Below are positions 38,347 to 47,970 of a DNA stretch of 64,000 bases, piece by piece. The stretch spans positions 1-64,000 of the forward strand of contig JAQXIX010000024.1 of assembly GCA_029008005.1 (NCBI GenBank), written 5' to 3'. Source of the DNA: Bacillota bacterium (GTDB lineage: Bacteria > Bacillota > Clostridia > Peptostreptococcales > Anaerovoracaceae). The notes beneath the pieces are model-generated. The model ran no database searches, was not told the origin of the DNA, and saw nothing but the letters and a program-made list of their open reading frames with translations. A program made the position numbers and the translations under genes. Within the stretch, counting starts at the first letter, position 1; every line of letters starts with the position of its first letter.

Positions 38347-39105
38347 TTATTTATCTCTGTCATTTCCGGATGCCTTGCATATGAATTCTATTCTTGATTT
38401 CGAATCCGATTTTTCCAGAATCTTTGATACATGTTTTTTTACTGTGGAGATTGTTATGTATTTCATCTGAGCAATCTCCTCGTTTGAATAGCCTTTGAGC
38501 ATCATTGTGGCAATATCCTTCTCAGTATTGGTCAGTGAATAATTGCTGGCCACATGATCAAAGAGGAACGCATAGTTTGATGCCTTCAGCTCCAGATGCG
38601 GCTGAATAATTCTGCAGATTTCAATTTCCTTCTCGGTGAAATCAACATCCGTTTCTTCTCTAAACAAATCAAGAGATCCGATACAGTATCCCGGATTATC
38701 CTTGTCCCACCTGAAGTTGCTGTCCAGAGACACCTTCGTGCGTGCGGGAGTCACGTAATCGATAAAATACTCGGTATCTTTTCGTTTCTCGAAATCAAAG
38801 GCCTCACTGCTCCTTATTATTACGTCGCGATCAGGTTTCATTTTATCCACAACATCGTCAATGTTGCAGTAATACAGCTCGTAATCCTTAAGTTCTTTGT
38901 TTGTGAAACCCTGTCCGAGATAGTTTTTGACTATTTCCGGCTGCGATAAATCATAAAAATAGATACAGGCCTTCTCATACGGAATCAGTTTCTCGATATC
39001 CAGCAGGAAATTATTCATAGCTGTAAGGATATCATCCTCCCGATTCAGTTTAAGAATTGTTTCATTAATCTTTTCCCAATCCTTCGCCCACAGCGTCTGA
39101 CTCAT
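38347..39105 (-). CDS. LuxR-family transcriptional regulator
   Basis: C-terminal LTNTEKDIATMMLKGYSNEEIAQMKYITISTVKKHVSKILEKSDSKSR. Confidence 0.88.
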   Translation of the reverse strand: MSQTLWAKDWEKINETILKLNREDDILTAMNNFLLDIEKLIPYEKACIYFYDLSQPEIVKNYLGQGFTNKELKDYELYYCNIDDVVDKMKPDRDVIIRSSEAFDFEKRKDTEYFIDYVTPARTKVSLDSNFRWDKDNPGYCIGSLDLFREETDVDFTEKEIEICRIIQPHLELKASNYAFLFDHVASNYSLTNTEKDIATMMLKGYSNEEIAQMKYITISTVKKHVSKILEKSDSKSRIEFICKASGNDRDK

Positions 39106-39248
39106 CGTATTTCTCCGTTAATACATTTTTTTCCTTTTTTATAATTATACACAATTCTCAGAAAAATGATATGGTACCTGAGACCCATATTGTTAAAATA
39201 AAAACAGGACGGCAGTCTGACTTACTGTCGCCCTGTATATGTCATTTA

Positions 39249-40193
39249 TTATTGCTTTTCTTTAATTAGCCTGGTTCTTGTCACCATCCTGTCTCTCCAC
39301 AGCAAATATTCATCGTGGCTCATATTCCCCATCACCGGTTTGAACTCCCGGACGCATTTATCAATAAACTCTTTATCGTAATCAGTGACTTTCTGCTGCT
39401 CCTCATTAAAAAACTGCAACATGTAATCCTTATATTTATCTAATCCTTCACAAAGGCTGGCAGAATTAAGCTCCTCGACACCATAAGGACCGGTGAAGGC
39501 CCACCTCAAGCCTAATCCGTCTGTAAGAGCTCTGTCCACATCTGCAACGCCGCATACACCTTCTTTCACCAGGTACAAAGCCTCCTGCACCAGAGACAGC
39601 TGAAGCCTGTTCAATACATATCCGTAGACTTCCTTGCATTTTATCGGCTTTTGCCCTATATGCTCCATAAAATCTCTGACAGAATCTTTAATTTCCTCGG
39701 AAGCATTGTCTCCGGAAATTTCCATAAAAGGAATCAGGTGCGGCGGATTCGTAGGATGCGCTGTCAGACACCGCTCCGGATGATTCTCAACCTCTGCTGC
39801 AATATCGCTTATCCTGAGTCCCGAACAGCTTGAACCGATAGGTATGCTGCCGTCCGTCATATCCGTAAGCTTCCTGAATATGTCCTTCTTAAGTTCAATA
39901 TCTTCCCACAGACACTCCTGAATATAATCTGCATCCTTCACCGCCTCATCCAGATTATCTGTAACAGTTATTCGCCCTGTGATTTCCGGTATGTTTTCCC
40001 GCGGGATAACACCCTCCTCTGCCAGGAATCCCAGCGCTCCTTCAATTCTCTCCATTACAGTATCCAGTGTAGGAGACTTTCTGTTATACATGGAAACGCT
40101 GCAACCGCCTCTGGCGAAAACCACACCCCAGCTGTATCCTATAAAACCGCAACCTATTACGGCAACCTTTCTGTATTCTTCCGGTCTTTTCAT
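39249..40193 (-). CDS. 3-hydroxyacyl-CoA dehydrogenase family protein (carnitine 3-dehydrogenase/lambda-crystallin-like)
   Basis: VAVIGCGFIGYSWGVVFARGG, LTAHPTNPPHLIPFMEI, YVLNRLQLSLVQEALYLV. Confidence 0.87.
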   Translation of the reverse strand: MKRPEEYRKVAVIGCGFIGYSWGVVFARGGCSVSMYNRKSPTLDTVMERIEGALGFLAEEGVIPRENIPEITGRITVTDNLDEAVKDADYIQECLWEDIELKKDIFRKLTDMTDGSIPIGSSCSGLRISDIAAEVENHPERCLTAHPTNPPHLIPFMEISGDNASEEIKDSVRDFMEHIGQKPIKCKEVYGYVLNRLQLSLVQEALYLVKEGVCGVADVDRALTDGLGLRWAFTGPYGVEELNSASLCEGLDKYKDYMLQFFNEEQQKVTDYDKEFIDKCVREFKPVMGNMSHDEYLLWRDRMVTRTRLIKEKQ

Positions 40194-40502
40194 TTAATCT
40201 GATCTGTCCTTTCCGCTGTCTGCTTAATTCATCTACCACCCTTTGCGCAGTTGCCTTGATTACACACATGCTCATATGACTGTTGTGTATTTCTGATAAG
40301 CAATTCATTAAACAAGTCAATTGGGGCAGTTCGTATCGTCTGCGATTTTATTCTCTGCGCCATAGCTCTGCCACTTATTCATAGACCTGCAATCGGTCCA
40401 ATAATTGCGATTGTCTGTATCGGTCCTATAATGAATGCATCCCTTAAAATCATGAATATTGTTAATAATTTATTTCTAAACGAATGATTTTTCCCACCTA
40501 AT

Positions 40503-41261
40503 TTACAATACTCTAATGACAACAACCGAAATATTATCCTTTGATTTGTGTTTTGACGCAAGCTCAAAGCAACTGTCTACTGTTTCTTCAATAGAAATAT
40601 CTCTGCGTAGTATATCAGCAATTTCATTGTCAGAGACAACATCAGTAAAGCCATCACTGCTTATCAGGATTGCGTCACCGTGATTTATCTGAAATTCTGA
40701 CACTTCAGGATCAATGCTGAACTCATATTCGGGAATTCCAATATTTTGAGTAAGCTGATGTTTCACATCATCATTAATGAACTCAATACCCATTCCTGCG
40801 TCAATCATTGACTGATAGCGTGTATGGTCTTTGGAAATCTGCACTATTTTAGAGTCTCTATACAGATAAATCCTGCTATCCCCAACATTAACCGCTGTTG
40901 CAGTACTCCCATAAACATATATCATGGCAAGTGTCGTTCCCATATTCCGACAATTTAATTCGTTCATTGTTGAAAGGACTTCATTATTTAGATAATCTAC
41001 ACATCCTAAAGCATCAAATGTCTCATTCTCACTATATGTCTTTAACGCTTTCACCGCAGTAAGCGAAGCAATCTCTCCAAATACAGCACCACCTATTCCA
41101 TCACATACAGCAGCCAACACATCATAATCTCTTATAATCGGACCCGCCTGAAAATATTCCTGCCGAGAATCTGCCAAAAATAAACCATTAACATATATGT
41201 TGTCCTCATTGTTCGTTCTTATTTGTCCTATATATGATTTCCCAAATACTGATAATTTCAT
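40503..41261 (-). CDS. PP2C-family Ser/Thr protein phosphatase
   Basis: GQIRTNNEDNIYVNG, VCDGIGGAVFGEIAS, VGDSRIYLYRD, LISSDGFTD. Confidence 0.92.
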   Translation of the reverse strand: MKLSVFGKSYIGQIRTNNEDNIYVNGLFLADSRQEYFQAGPIIRDYDVLAAVCDGIGGAVFGEIASLTAVKALKTYSENETFDALGCVDYLNNEVLSTMNELNCRNMGTTLAMIYVYGSTATAVNVGDSRIYLYRDSKIVQISKDHTRYQSMIDAGMGIEFINDDVKHQLTQNIGIPEYEFSIDPEVSEFQINHGDAILISSDGFTDVVSDNEIADILRRDISIEETVDSCFELASKHKSKDNISVVVIRVL

Positions 41262-41274
41262 ATCTCATATTCCT

Positions 41275-42720
41275 CTAGAAGGTTCTTGGTGCCTCAATTC
41301 TTGTTGGCGCAAATATCTCATTATTTTTAATCCATTTTTCAACCTCGGCATCAGACAAATCATCGCCTAAATACCACACCGCAAGGTCATTTGATTTGAT
41401 AATATTTCCCTTTAGATTAATTCTTGAGTTCGCGCCAAGAGCAACATTTCCATTAGTCCCCCCATTGCTGACATCTATATTTGATTTGCTGATATTTGCA
41501 TCTGAGTATGCAAGTATTCCGTAAATGATTTTTTCTGATGCAAAAGTTGCATTTACATCAACGCTTTTTATATTAGTCACCCCGCCACCTTCGATCCTTA
41601 TTATGTCACTACCTTCTGTGGCACAGGATGGCGAATCTACTTCTAAACCTAGATTCTCCAGAGTTACATCAAAGCCCTTAATATAAAAACCGCAGTTGAG
41701 TACCGGTTTTGTTTCTCCTTTACCAACAACGGAAACGTTATCAACATTTATTTCTATTGGCTCGTCAAAAGAGTACTGACCGCCTTCAACGTAAATTGTG
41801 TCTCCGGAAGATGCATTACGAATTGTCTGCAGCAAAGCTTCTGCATCTCCGGCAACTAAATCTTTACCCTCAGGAATTTCTGCAACTGCTTTACTAGCGT
41901 TTGTAGCGTCCATAGTCTTGTCATCAGTGCCATTTATTTGTGACATAGCAAAACCAATTCCCAAAATACATATAAGCGGCACTATAATTGCTAATAATAC
42001 ATGTTTCTTAGACTTCCTTTTAGACGGATACTGATTCTGGACTGTTACCGTTTTTTCCTGACTGATGAGTACTGTCGCGTCATTGTCGCTATCTTCTTCA
42101 ATATCAAGATTATCAGGATCAAGCAGTTCGTTGTAAGATTTACTCAAAGCATACTCTGTAAGTTCTCGTCTGAACTGTCTTGGTGTTGAGTACCTATCTT
42201 CTTGTCGGTATTGACATGCCTTAAGAACAATATCTGACAGCACTGGATCTATACCGGGTATTGAAGGAATGCTTTCTCCTGAAAATCGCCGAACAAGGGC
42301 CTCCTCTTTAATGTTATATGTAATTCTATCAGGATAAGATGGGAGAAATGGAGTTCTGTTATTATTAAGTAAACGGTAAAGGACAATCCCCAGCGAATAA
42401 ACATCTACACTCGAACCATACTTTCCACCTAAATATACCTCGGGCGCCATGTAAGAGTATGTTCCCTTTTTTGAAAGCCCACCGCTTGTTTTTTCAAGTG
42501 TTCTTGCAATACCAAAATCACCAAGCTTGAAATCTCCAGTTGAAGATATGAAAATGTTTTCAGGCTTTACATCTCGGTGAATTATTTTCTTTTGATTGCA
42601 CACTTCAAGTGCCCTGCATATATCTATTCCAATCTTCAGCACTTCACGTTCAGAAATTGAATTGTTATTAAGGTAGTCAAGCAATGGAGTTAACAGTTCC
42701 ATCTCCGAGCACTCTGCCAA
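41275..42720 (-). pseudogene. Ser/Thr protein kinase with TM and beta-helix-like extracellular domain, N-lobe apparently deleted
   Basis: IIHRDVKPENIFI, LGDFGIAR, YMAPEV retained; ORF opens at TTG just before MELLTPLLDYL, with no Gly-rich loop or VAIK lysine in frame; upstream remnant LRNVWKIGRVLGDG in another frame. Confidence 0.75.
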
Positions 42721-43009
42721 TTTTCCATACGTTTCTCAACACTACTTATCCGGGCGCAATATTTTATTATATTATTGATTCAATGTGATCCAAAGTCAAG
42801 ACCTTGAAATGTCTTTCAGACCGGCCAATCTACTATTGAAACGTTTCTGTAAATATGATGCCGTATCTGATAATACACTTAGTAATTCTAAACAGCTTTC
42901 AAGAGATTTTGAATTAATGGAGGATGGATCAACTAAGACAGTTTATAAAATCAACACACCTAAAACCAGAAATTCCATATGCCTGATTCCTCTTGATTTT
43001 GAGCAAACA

Positions 43010-43042
43010 AAAAAGCTTGAAACCGTTGAAATTTCAAGCTTG
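43010..43042 (-). terminator. Intrinsic terminator after tRNA-Arg
   Basis: Minus strand AAGCTTGAAATTTCAACGGTTTCAAGCTT followed by TTTT. Confidence 0.75.
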
Positions 43043-43043
43043 C

Positions 43044-43118
43044 TGGCACCCCCACTCGGAATCGAACCAAGAACTAATCTTTAGGAGAGATTTGTTATAT
43101 CCATTTAACTATGAGGGC
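43044..43118 (-). tRNA. tRNA-Arg (anticodon CCT)
   Basis: Minus strand GCCCTCATAGTTAAATGGATATAACAAATCTCTCCTAAAGATTAGTTCTTGGTTCGATTCCGAGTGGGGGTGCCA; folds as cloverleaf, loop CTCCTAA, CCA encoded. Confidence 0.92.
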
Positions 43119-43347
43119 TCAATATCGCTTAGGTATTAATATTACCACAAATATCCTTGTCTTTTCAAGCTGTACGTACTAAGTTCTGAATCAGTTTATT
43201 ACTGCTTACTGTGGGGCAGCAGCGACGCAAATTCTTGATAAAATTAGTCCAGTATGTTTTTTTGATGTTTTTTTGTGCCTTTGCAGTATACATAAACCAC
43301 TATATGGTGTATAATCGTCTCACTGAACCACAATAGGAGGTATAATT

Positions 43348-43623
43348 ATGTCAGTAGTAATAACAGGAAACGCTGATGCTCGCGAAGCTCAGGCATATGT
43401 AGATTATCTGGAAACAAAGTACAACAGAAAGCTGGAGAAGCTCGACATAAATCTGGACGGTGAATTCGCCGATCTGAACTATGAATTTGAACACGTTCCT
43501 TTCGAAAGAATCCGCAGAATCACAGGGTATCTTGTAGGCACTATGGATCACTGGAATGACGCGAAAGCAGCCGAAGAAAGAGACAGAGTAAAGCATACCC
43601 TCACAGGCGCAAAGAATGTGTAA
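43348..43623 (+). CDS. NrdD C-terminal-region-like small protein (anaerobic ribonucleotide reductase family)
   Basis: FERIRRITGYLVGTMDHWNDAKAAEERDRVKH matches the NrdD C-terminal style; no CxxC finger. Confidence 0.7.
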   Translation: MSVVITGNADAREAQAYVDYLETKYNRKLEKLDINLDGEFADLNYEFEHVPFERIRRITGYLVGTMDHWNDAKAAEERDRVKHTLTGAKNV

Positions 43624-43652
43624 TATGGGTTTAACTCCATATTTTTTAGTGT

Positions 43653-43713
43653 TATAATTGTCCCGGACATATTATTCTTATGAGAAAGGAGTGTCCGGGC
43701 TTTATACGTCCGG
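43653..43713 (+). promoter_or_regulatory. alr promoter and structured 5' leader
   Basis: TATAAT 43653-43658; hairpin CCCGGACA (43662-43669) / TGTCCGGG (43692-43699) with AAAGGAG in the loop. Confidence 0.5.
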
Positions 43714-43723
43714 CAATACTGAA

Positions 43724-44863
43724 ATGTACGAAGCTGCTAAAAGAGCCGCATGGGCTGAAATTAACGTATCAAATTTAGATTTTAATATTAAGAAAATCCG
43801 CGAGAAGGTTGGTCCCGACAAGAAAATAACCGGAATAATCAAAGCTGACGGATACGGGCATGGTGCCGTTAAGTGTGCATCTGTTCTCGTTGCGAACGGA
43901 ATCAGATCTTTCGGAGTTGCCACATTATCCGAGGCCATTCATCTTAGAGAATCAGGCTTTGATACTGAGCAGATACTCGTGCTCGGTCTTACACCGGATC
44001 CTTATGCAGACGTTCTGGTTGAATACAACCTTACGCCTGTTGTTTGCAGTTACTCCAATGCAAAATCTATTTCCGATGCTGCCGCCAAAGCGGGCAAGAC
44101 TCTCGAATGCTATATAGCTATCGACACAGGCATGGGAAGAATCGGATACATTCCTGAAGACCCTTCAGCTGTTGAAGATGTTAAGATGATCGATAAACTT
44201 TCGAATCTTAAAATCGAAGGACTCTTCTCTCACTTCGCTACAGCAGATGCAGAGGACAAACAGTATTCATTAATGCAGATTCAGAGATTTACTGCATTTT
44301 ACAAGAAGCTGATTGATGCAGATATAGAGGTTCCTTTGAGAGCACTTTCAAACAGTGCCGCTGTCATGGAACTGCCTAATGCTCATTTCGATCAGGTTCG
44401 TCCCGGAATTATCCTCTATGGACTTTACCCGTCAAACGAAGTTGACAGAAATGAACTTGAGCTCAGACCTGCCATGTCAGTTAAAGCGAATATAGTTCAT
44501 CTTAAAAAGGTGCCTGCCGGCACAACAGTAAGCTACGGCCGCAAGTGGACAGCAACAAGAGACAGCCTCATTGCTACAATTCCACTGGGATATGCTGACG
44601 GATACCCTAGACCGTTCTCATCAAAGGCTCAGGTAATCGTTAACGGAGTCAAGGCTCCGATAACCGGAAACATCTGCATGGATCAGTGCATGATAGACGT
44701 TACCGATGTACCTTATGTGAAAATCGGCGACGAAGTAACCGTAATGGGTAAAGACGGAATCAACGAGATTTCCGCAGATGAAATCGCAGAAGCAACAGGC
44801 ACAATAAACTATGAAATCGCTTGCGCATTCGGACAGAGACTGCCGAAAGTATATGTATACTAA
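43724..44863 (+). CDS. alr: Alanine racemase (start uncertain; the ORF-track start at 43658 overlaps the promoter -10)
   Basis: AAWAEINVSNLDFNIKKI, IIKADGYGHGAV, IDTGMGRIGY, SYGRKWTA, MDQCMIDVTD. Confidence 0.93.
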   Translation: MYEAAKRAAWAEINVSNLDFNIKKIREKVGPDKKITGIIKADGYGHGAVKCASVLVANGIRSFGVATLSEAIHLRESGFDTEQILVLGLTPDPYADVLVEYNLTPVVCSYSNAKSISDAAAKAGKTLECYIAIDTGMGRIGYIPEDPSAVEDVKMIDKLSNLKIEGLFSHFATADAEDKQYSLMQIQRFTAFYKKLIDADIEVPLRALSNSAAVMELPNAHFDQVRPGIILYGLYPSNEVDRNELELRPAMSVKANIVHLKKVPAGTTVSYGRKWTATRDSLIATIPLGYADGYPRPFSSKAQVIVNGVKAPITGNICMDQCMIDVTDVPYVKIGDEVTVMGKDGINEISADEIAEATGTINYEIACAFGQRLPKVYVY

Positions 44864-44892
44864 ATCAGAACTCAATAACAATGTATATAAAA

Positions 44893-44933
44893 AACACGAT
44901 GACCTGTCGGTCATCGTGTTTTTTATTACAAAT
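44893..44933. terminator. Bidirectional intrinsic terminator
   Basis: AAAACACGATGACCTGTCGGTCATCGTGTTTTTTATT. Confidence 0.8.
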
Positions 44934-45490
44934 TATACGTGGAAGTGTATCTTCTTTCCTTTTTCCAAATCTTCCTCCATTATCTCATATCCTATACGAT
45001 ATGCATCGAGGTTGGCAGATGCTATGCTTGCATTGAAATTAGCCTTTATTTCCTCTTCAATAGCCTGCGAATGAATCTTTGGCATAAGCTTTGTCAGTGC
45101 TCCCAGTGCTATTATATTAACGCAGAAAGGCTTCCCCATTTCTTCTGCCCGCTTTGTTGCCTGAATTCTGAAATGATTCGGGTTGTCCGACTCGACAAGA
45201 GTGCTGTTGATAAGCACGATGGCATCTTCTTTAACATCTCCTATATATTTATCATACCCCACTTGATTGAGTGCAACAAATACATCGACACCGTCGACTT
45301 TCATGTAGTCTATTTCCTCATCGGATATTACAACCTCTGCTTTACACGCTCCGCCTCTGGCTTCGGGACCGTAACTCTGCGTCTGGGCTATGTTGTAATG
45401 CTCTCCGAGACCATATCCCTTCGCCAGCAGAACCGATGCCAGTATTACTCCCTGTCCGCCTGATCCTGCAAATCTTACATTTATCCTCAT
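44933..45490 (-). CDS. korC: 2-oxoacid:ferredoxin oxidoreductase gamma subunit
   Basis: RFAGSGGQGVILASVLLAKG, SYGPEARGGACKAEVVIS. Confidence 0.9.
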   Translation of the reverse strand: MRINVRFAGSGGQGVILASVLLAKGYGLGEHYNIAQTQSYGPEARGGACKAEVVISDEEIDYMKVDGVDVFVALNQVGYDKYIGDVKEDAIVLINSTLVESDNPNHFRIQATKRAEEMGKPFCVNIIALGALTKLMPKIHSQAIEEEIKANFNASIASANLDAYRIGYEIMEEDLEKGKKIHFHV

Positions 45491-45702
45491 TATTTCCCGG
45501 CTCCTTCCACATCAATAGCCCCATCGGGACACAGTCTCTCGCACATTCTGCACTCAACGCAGTTCTCCGGATTCTGTATTCCCGGCATGGCCGTCCCGTA
45601 ATTATTTCTGGTCTTTGATTTAATGAATATTTTTTTAGGGCATACTGTAAGGCATATATTACATCCCTTGCAGCAGGCTTTGTCTATCGTAATATTTGCC
45701 AC
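45490..45702 (-). CDS. 4Fe-4S ferredoxin-like delta subunit
   Basis: CCKGCNICLTVCPK, NCVECRMCERLCPDGAI. Confidence 0.92.
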   Translation of the reverse strand: MANITIDKACCKGCNICLTVCPKKIFIKSKTRNNYGTAMPGIQNPENCVECRMCERLCPDGAIDVEGAGK

Positions 45703-45705
45703 CTC

Positions 45706-46545
45706 TTACCTCCTTATGCCCTTTGATTCCAGAGCCTCTTCCACTCTGGCAATGTATTCACGGGCGTTAACATCATTCCTGAACAATCCGATTGGAATTT
45801 TTCCTTCTTCGTTTTTCTCTCCTCTGGCGCCTGTCGGATCCGCAGCTGCATCTCCTCTGAAGAGGTAAGTATTCTCCTTGTATTTCTCCATTATCTTCGC
45901 AGGATCCTTCTCACCCCAAATGCTTTTGCCCGCCTGTACAGGACACTGAGAAAGCACCTCTATAAACGAGAACCCTTTGTGCTCGATTCCTTCTGCAATT
46001 GCCTTTGCAAGCTGCACCGGGTGAGCCGTGGTCCATCGTGCGACATAGCTTCCGCCCATTGCCATTACTGTGCCGCATGCATTTATCGGCTCGTCGATAC
46101 ATCCGAAAGGACTTGTCTTTGTTCTGGCCCCCAGAGGCGTTGTCGGCGACTTCTGGCCGCCTGTCATTCCGTAAATATAATTGTTTACCATTACCACGGT
46201 AAGATCTATGTTTCTGGCTGCCGCGTGGAAAAGATGGTTTCCGCCTATTGCCAGGCAGTCTCCGTCTCCTGTGAACACCAATATTTTCTTATCAGGACGA
46301 GCCAGCTTAAGACCCTCTGCGAAAGGCAGCGCTCTGCCGTGCATAGTGTGAATAACATCAAGCTTGTAATAACAAGGAATCCATGAGGAACAACCTATTC
46401 CGCTGACGCAAGCAATATCGTCCTTGCATCCCAGAGACTCCATTGCCTCCATGGCCGCAATCTGAATTATACCGTTGCCGCATCCCGGACAGAAAAGCGT
46501 CGGGAGCGATTCAGTCTTTATATATTTCTCATAAAGTTTGTTCAT
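45706..46545 (-). CDS. korB: 2-oxoacid:ferredoxin oxidoreductase beta subunit
   Basis: LFCPGCGNGIIQ, HTMHGRALPFAEGLKLARP, GDGDCLAIGGNHLFHAARN. Confidence 0.92.
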   Translation of the reverse strand: MNKLYEKYIKTESLPTLFCPGCGNGIIQIAAMEAMESLGCKDDIACVSGIGCSSWIPCYYKLDVIHTMHGRALPFAEGLKLARPDKKILVFTGDGDCLAIGGNHLFHAAARNIDLTVVMVNNYIYGMTGGQKSPTTPLGARTKTSPFGCIDEPINACGTVMAMGGSYVARWTTAHPVQLAKAIAEGIEHKGFSFIEVLSQCPVQAGKSIWGEKDPAKIMEKYKENTYLFRGDAAADPTGARGEKNEEGKIPIGLFRNDVNAREYIARVEEALESKGIRR

Positions 46546-46547
46546 CC

Positions 46548-47753
46548 CTAGTCCTCCTCCAGTCCCGTTGCTGTGAGAATCTCATCGAGAATCTCTGTCG
46601 GTGTGTGAATATCCCCACCGCATTTCGGCATTGAAATAACTTTCTTATCCTTAAGTACGCGCTCTATTTCCCGCACATACTTACCCACGTTCATCTCCGG
46701 AACAATTACCATATCAACGTACTCTGTAACCTGACGCAAAAGCTCCTCCGGCATAGGCCATACCGAGTTGATTTTAACAAGGCCGACCTTAAGATGGCTG
46801 TAGTCTGTTTTTATGGTTTCGCTTACACCTCGGGTGAAAAGATCTTTCACAATCCTGAACTTGGAGAACAGTCTGTCATCCTTAATTCCCCGTGCCTTCT
46901 TTACTGCATTCATTGCCGGTCTTGCTACGGAACCGTAAGCAATAATCGCCACATCCGCATCCTCCATGCAGTAGGTATCTATACTTGCGATGGAATCAAC
47001 ATTATCTTTAATCTTCTTGTTTATGTTGTTTATAAACTCACCGCTCTTCGTCGCAATATGTCCGATACGTCTTCCCTTCTCATCATGGAGCTGCCCTTCG
47101 ACCGTGCTGAATTCTCCTTTGAAGAAATCCGCCTGAGGTGATACTACGTATTTCTTCTTCTCACTCTTTATCTCTTTGCTGCCGTCTCTGATGACAATCT
47201 TTTCTCTCATGTGCCCGACAACTTCATCAGCCAGAAGAATTACAGGTGTTCTGAACTGCTCTGCCAGTTCAAAGGCTCTTATTGTGAAATCATACATTTC
47301 CTGTACCGACGATGGCGCCAGTACTATGATTTCATAATCACCGTGACTTCCGTATCTTGTCTGATATATATCCTGCTGAGAGGAAAGTGTCGGCTGTCCT
47401 GTGGATGGGCCGCCGCGCTGAACGTTTACAATCACAATCGGAGTCTCCGTAACAGCTGCGAATCCTATGGCCTCCTGCATAAGTGTGTAGCCCGGACCGG
47501 ACGTGGCAGTCATTGCCTTTTTACCGCCCCAGCGTGCACCGATAATTGCACATGCCGATCCTATTTCGTCTTCCATCTGAATAAAAGCGCCCCCTGCTTT
47601 TTGCATTTCTTCTGACATCATTTCAATTATTTCCGTTGACGGAGTAATTGGATATCCTGCGAAAAATCTACATCCGGCATAGAGCGCACCTTTGGCGCAG
47701 GCTTCATTTCCTTGCAGCACTACTTCGTTTGCTTTTGTTGTTTTGCTATCCAT
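46548..47753 (-). CDS. korA: 2-oxoacid:ferredoxin oxidoreductase alpha subunit
   Basis: GNEACAKGALYAGCRFFAGYPITPSTEI, TATSGPGYTLMQEAIGFA. Confidence 0.93.
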   Translation of the reverse strand: MDSKTTKANEVVLQGNEACAKGALYAGCRFFAGYPITPSTEIIEMMSEEMQKAGGAFIQMEDEIGSACAIIGARWGGKKAMTATSGPGYTLMQEAIGFAAVTETPIVIVNVQRGGPSTGQPTLSSQQDIYQTRYGSHGDYEIIVLAPSSVQEMYDFTIRAFELAEQFRTPVILLADEVVGHMREKIVIRDGSKEIKSEKKKYVVSPQADFFKGEFSTVEGQLHDEKGRRIGHIATKSGEFINNINKKIKDNVDSIASIDTYCMEDADVAIIAYGSVARPAMNAVKKARGIKDDRLFSKFRIVKDLFTRGVSETIKTDYSHLKVGLVKINSVWPMPEELLRQVTEYVDMVIVPEMNVGKYVREIERVLKDKKVISMPKCGGDIHTPTEILDEILTATGLEED

Positions 47754-47874
47754 TTTTTCCTCTTTTTTTGTTTAATCAATGCCCCTCTTCGATAATAATC
47801 TTAACATTGAGCAACAGCCCCTTCAAGGCGCCCCGGCCGATTTTCGAGGGTCCTCGCTGTTCAATTTTCGAGCT

Positions 47875-47884
47875 TTGTATACAA
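47875..47884. promoter_or_regulatory. Perfect palindrome TTGTATACAA, putative GntR operator upstream of the kor operon
   Basis: TTGTATACAA just upstream of korA and downstream of gntR. Confidence 0.45.
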
Positions 47885-47924
47885 TTTTATTGCATTAAAA
47901 CGGCCCCTTTCAAAAGCCAAAAAA

Positions 47925-47956
47925 GCTGCTGCACTAATTACATAGTGCAACAGCCC
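47925..47956 (-). terminator. Intrinsic terminator after gntR / end of hut operon
   Basis: GGGCTGTTGCACTATGTAATTAGTGCAGCAGC followed by TTTTTT on the minus strand. Confidence 0.75.
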
Positions 47957-47970
47957 TTTAATTAAAATAT

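Noticed and set aside
42785-43084. 99-aa plus-strand ORF ending ...LAPPLGIEPRTNL
   Set aside because: Its C-terminus is the antisense translation of the tRNA-Arg gene, a classic spurious annotation; no RBS seen.
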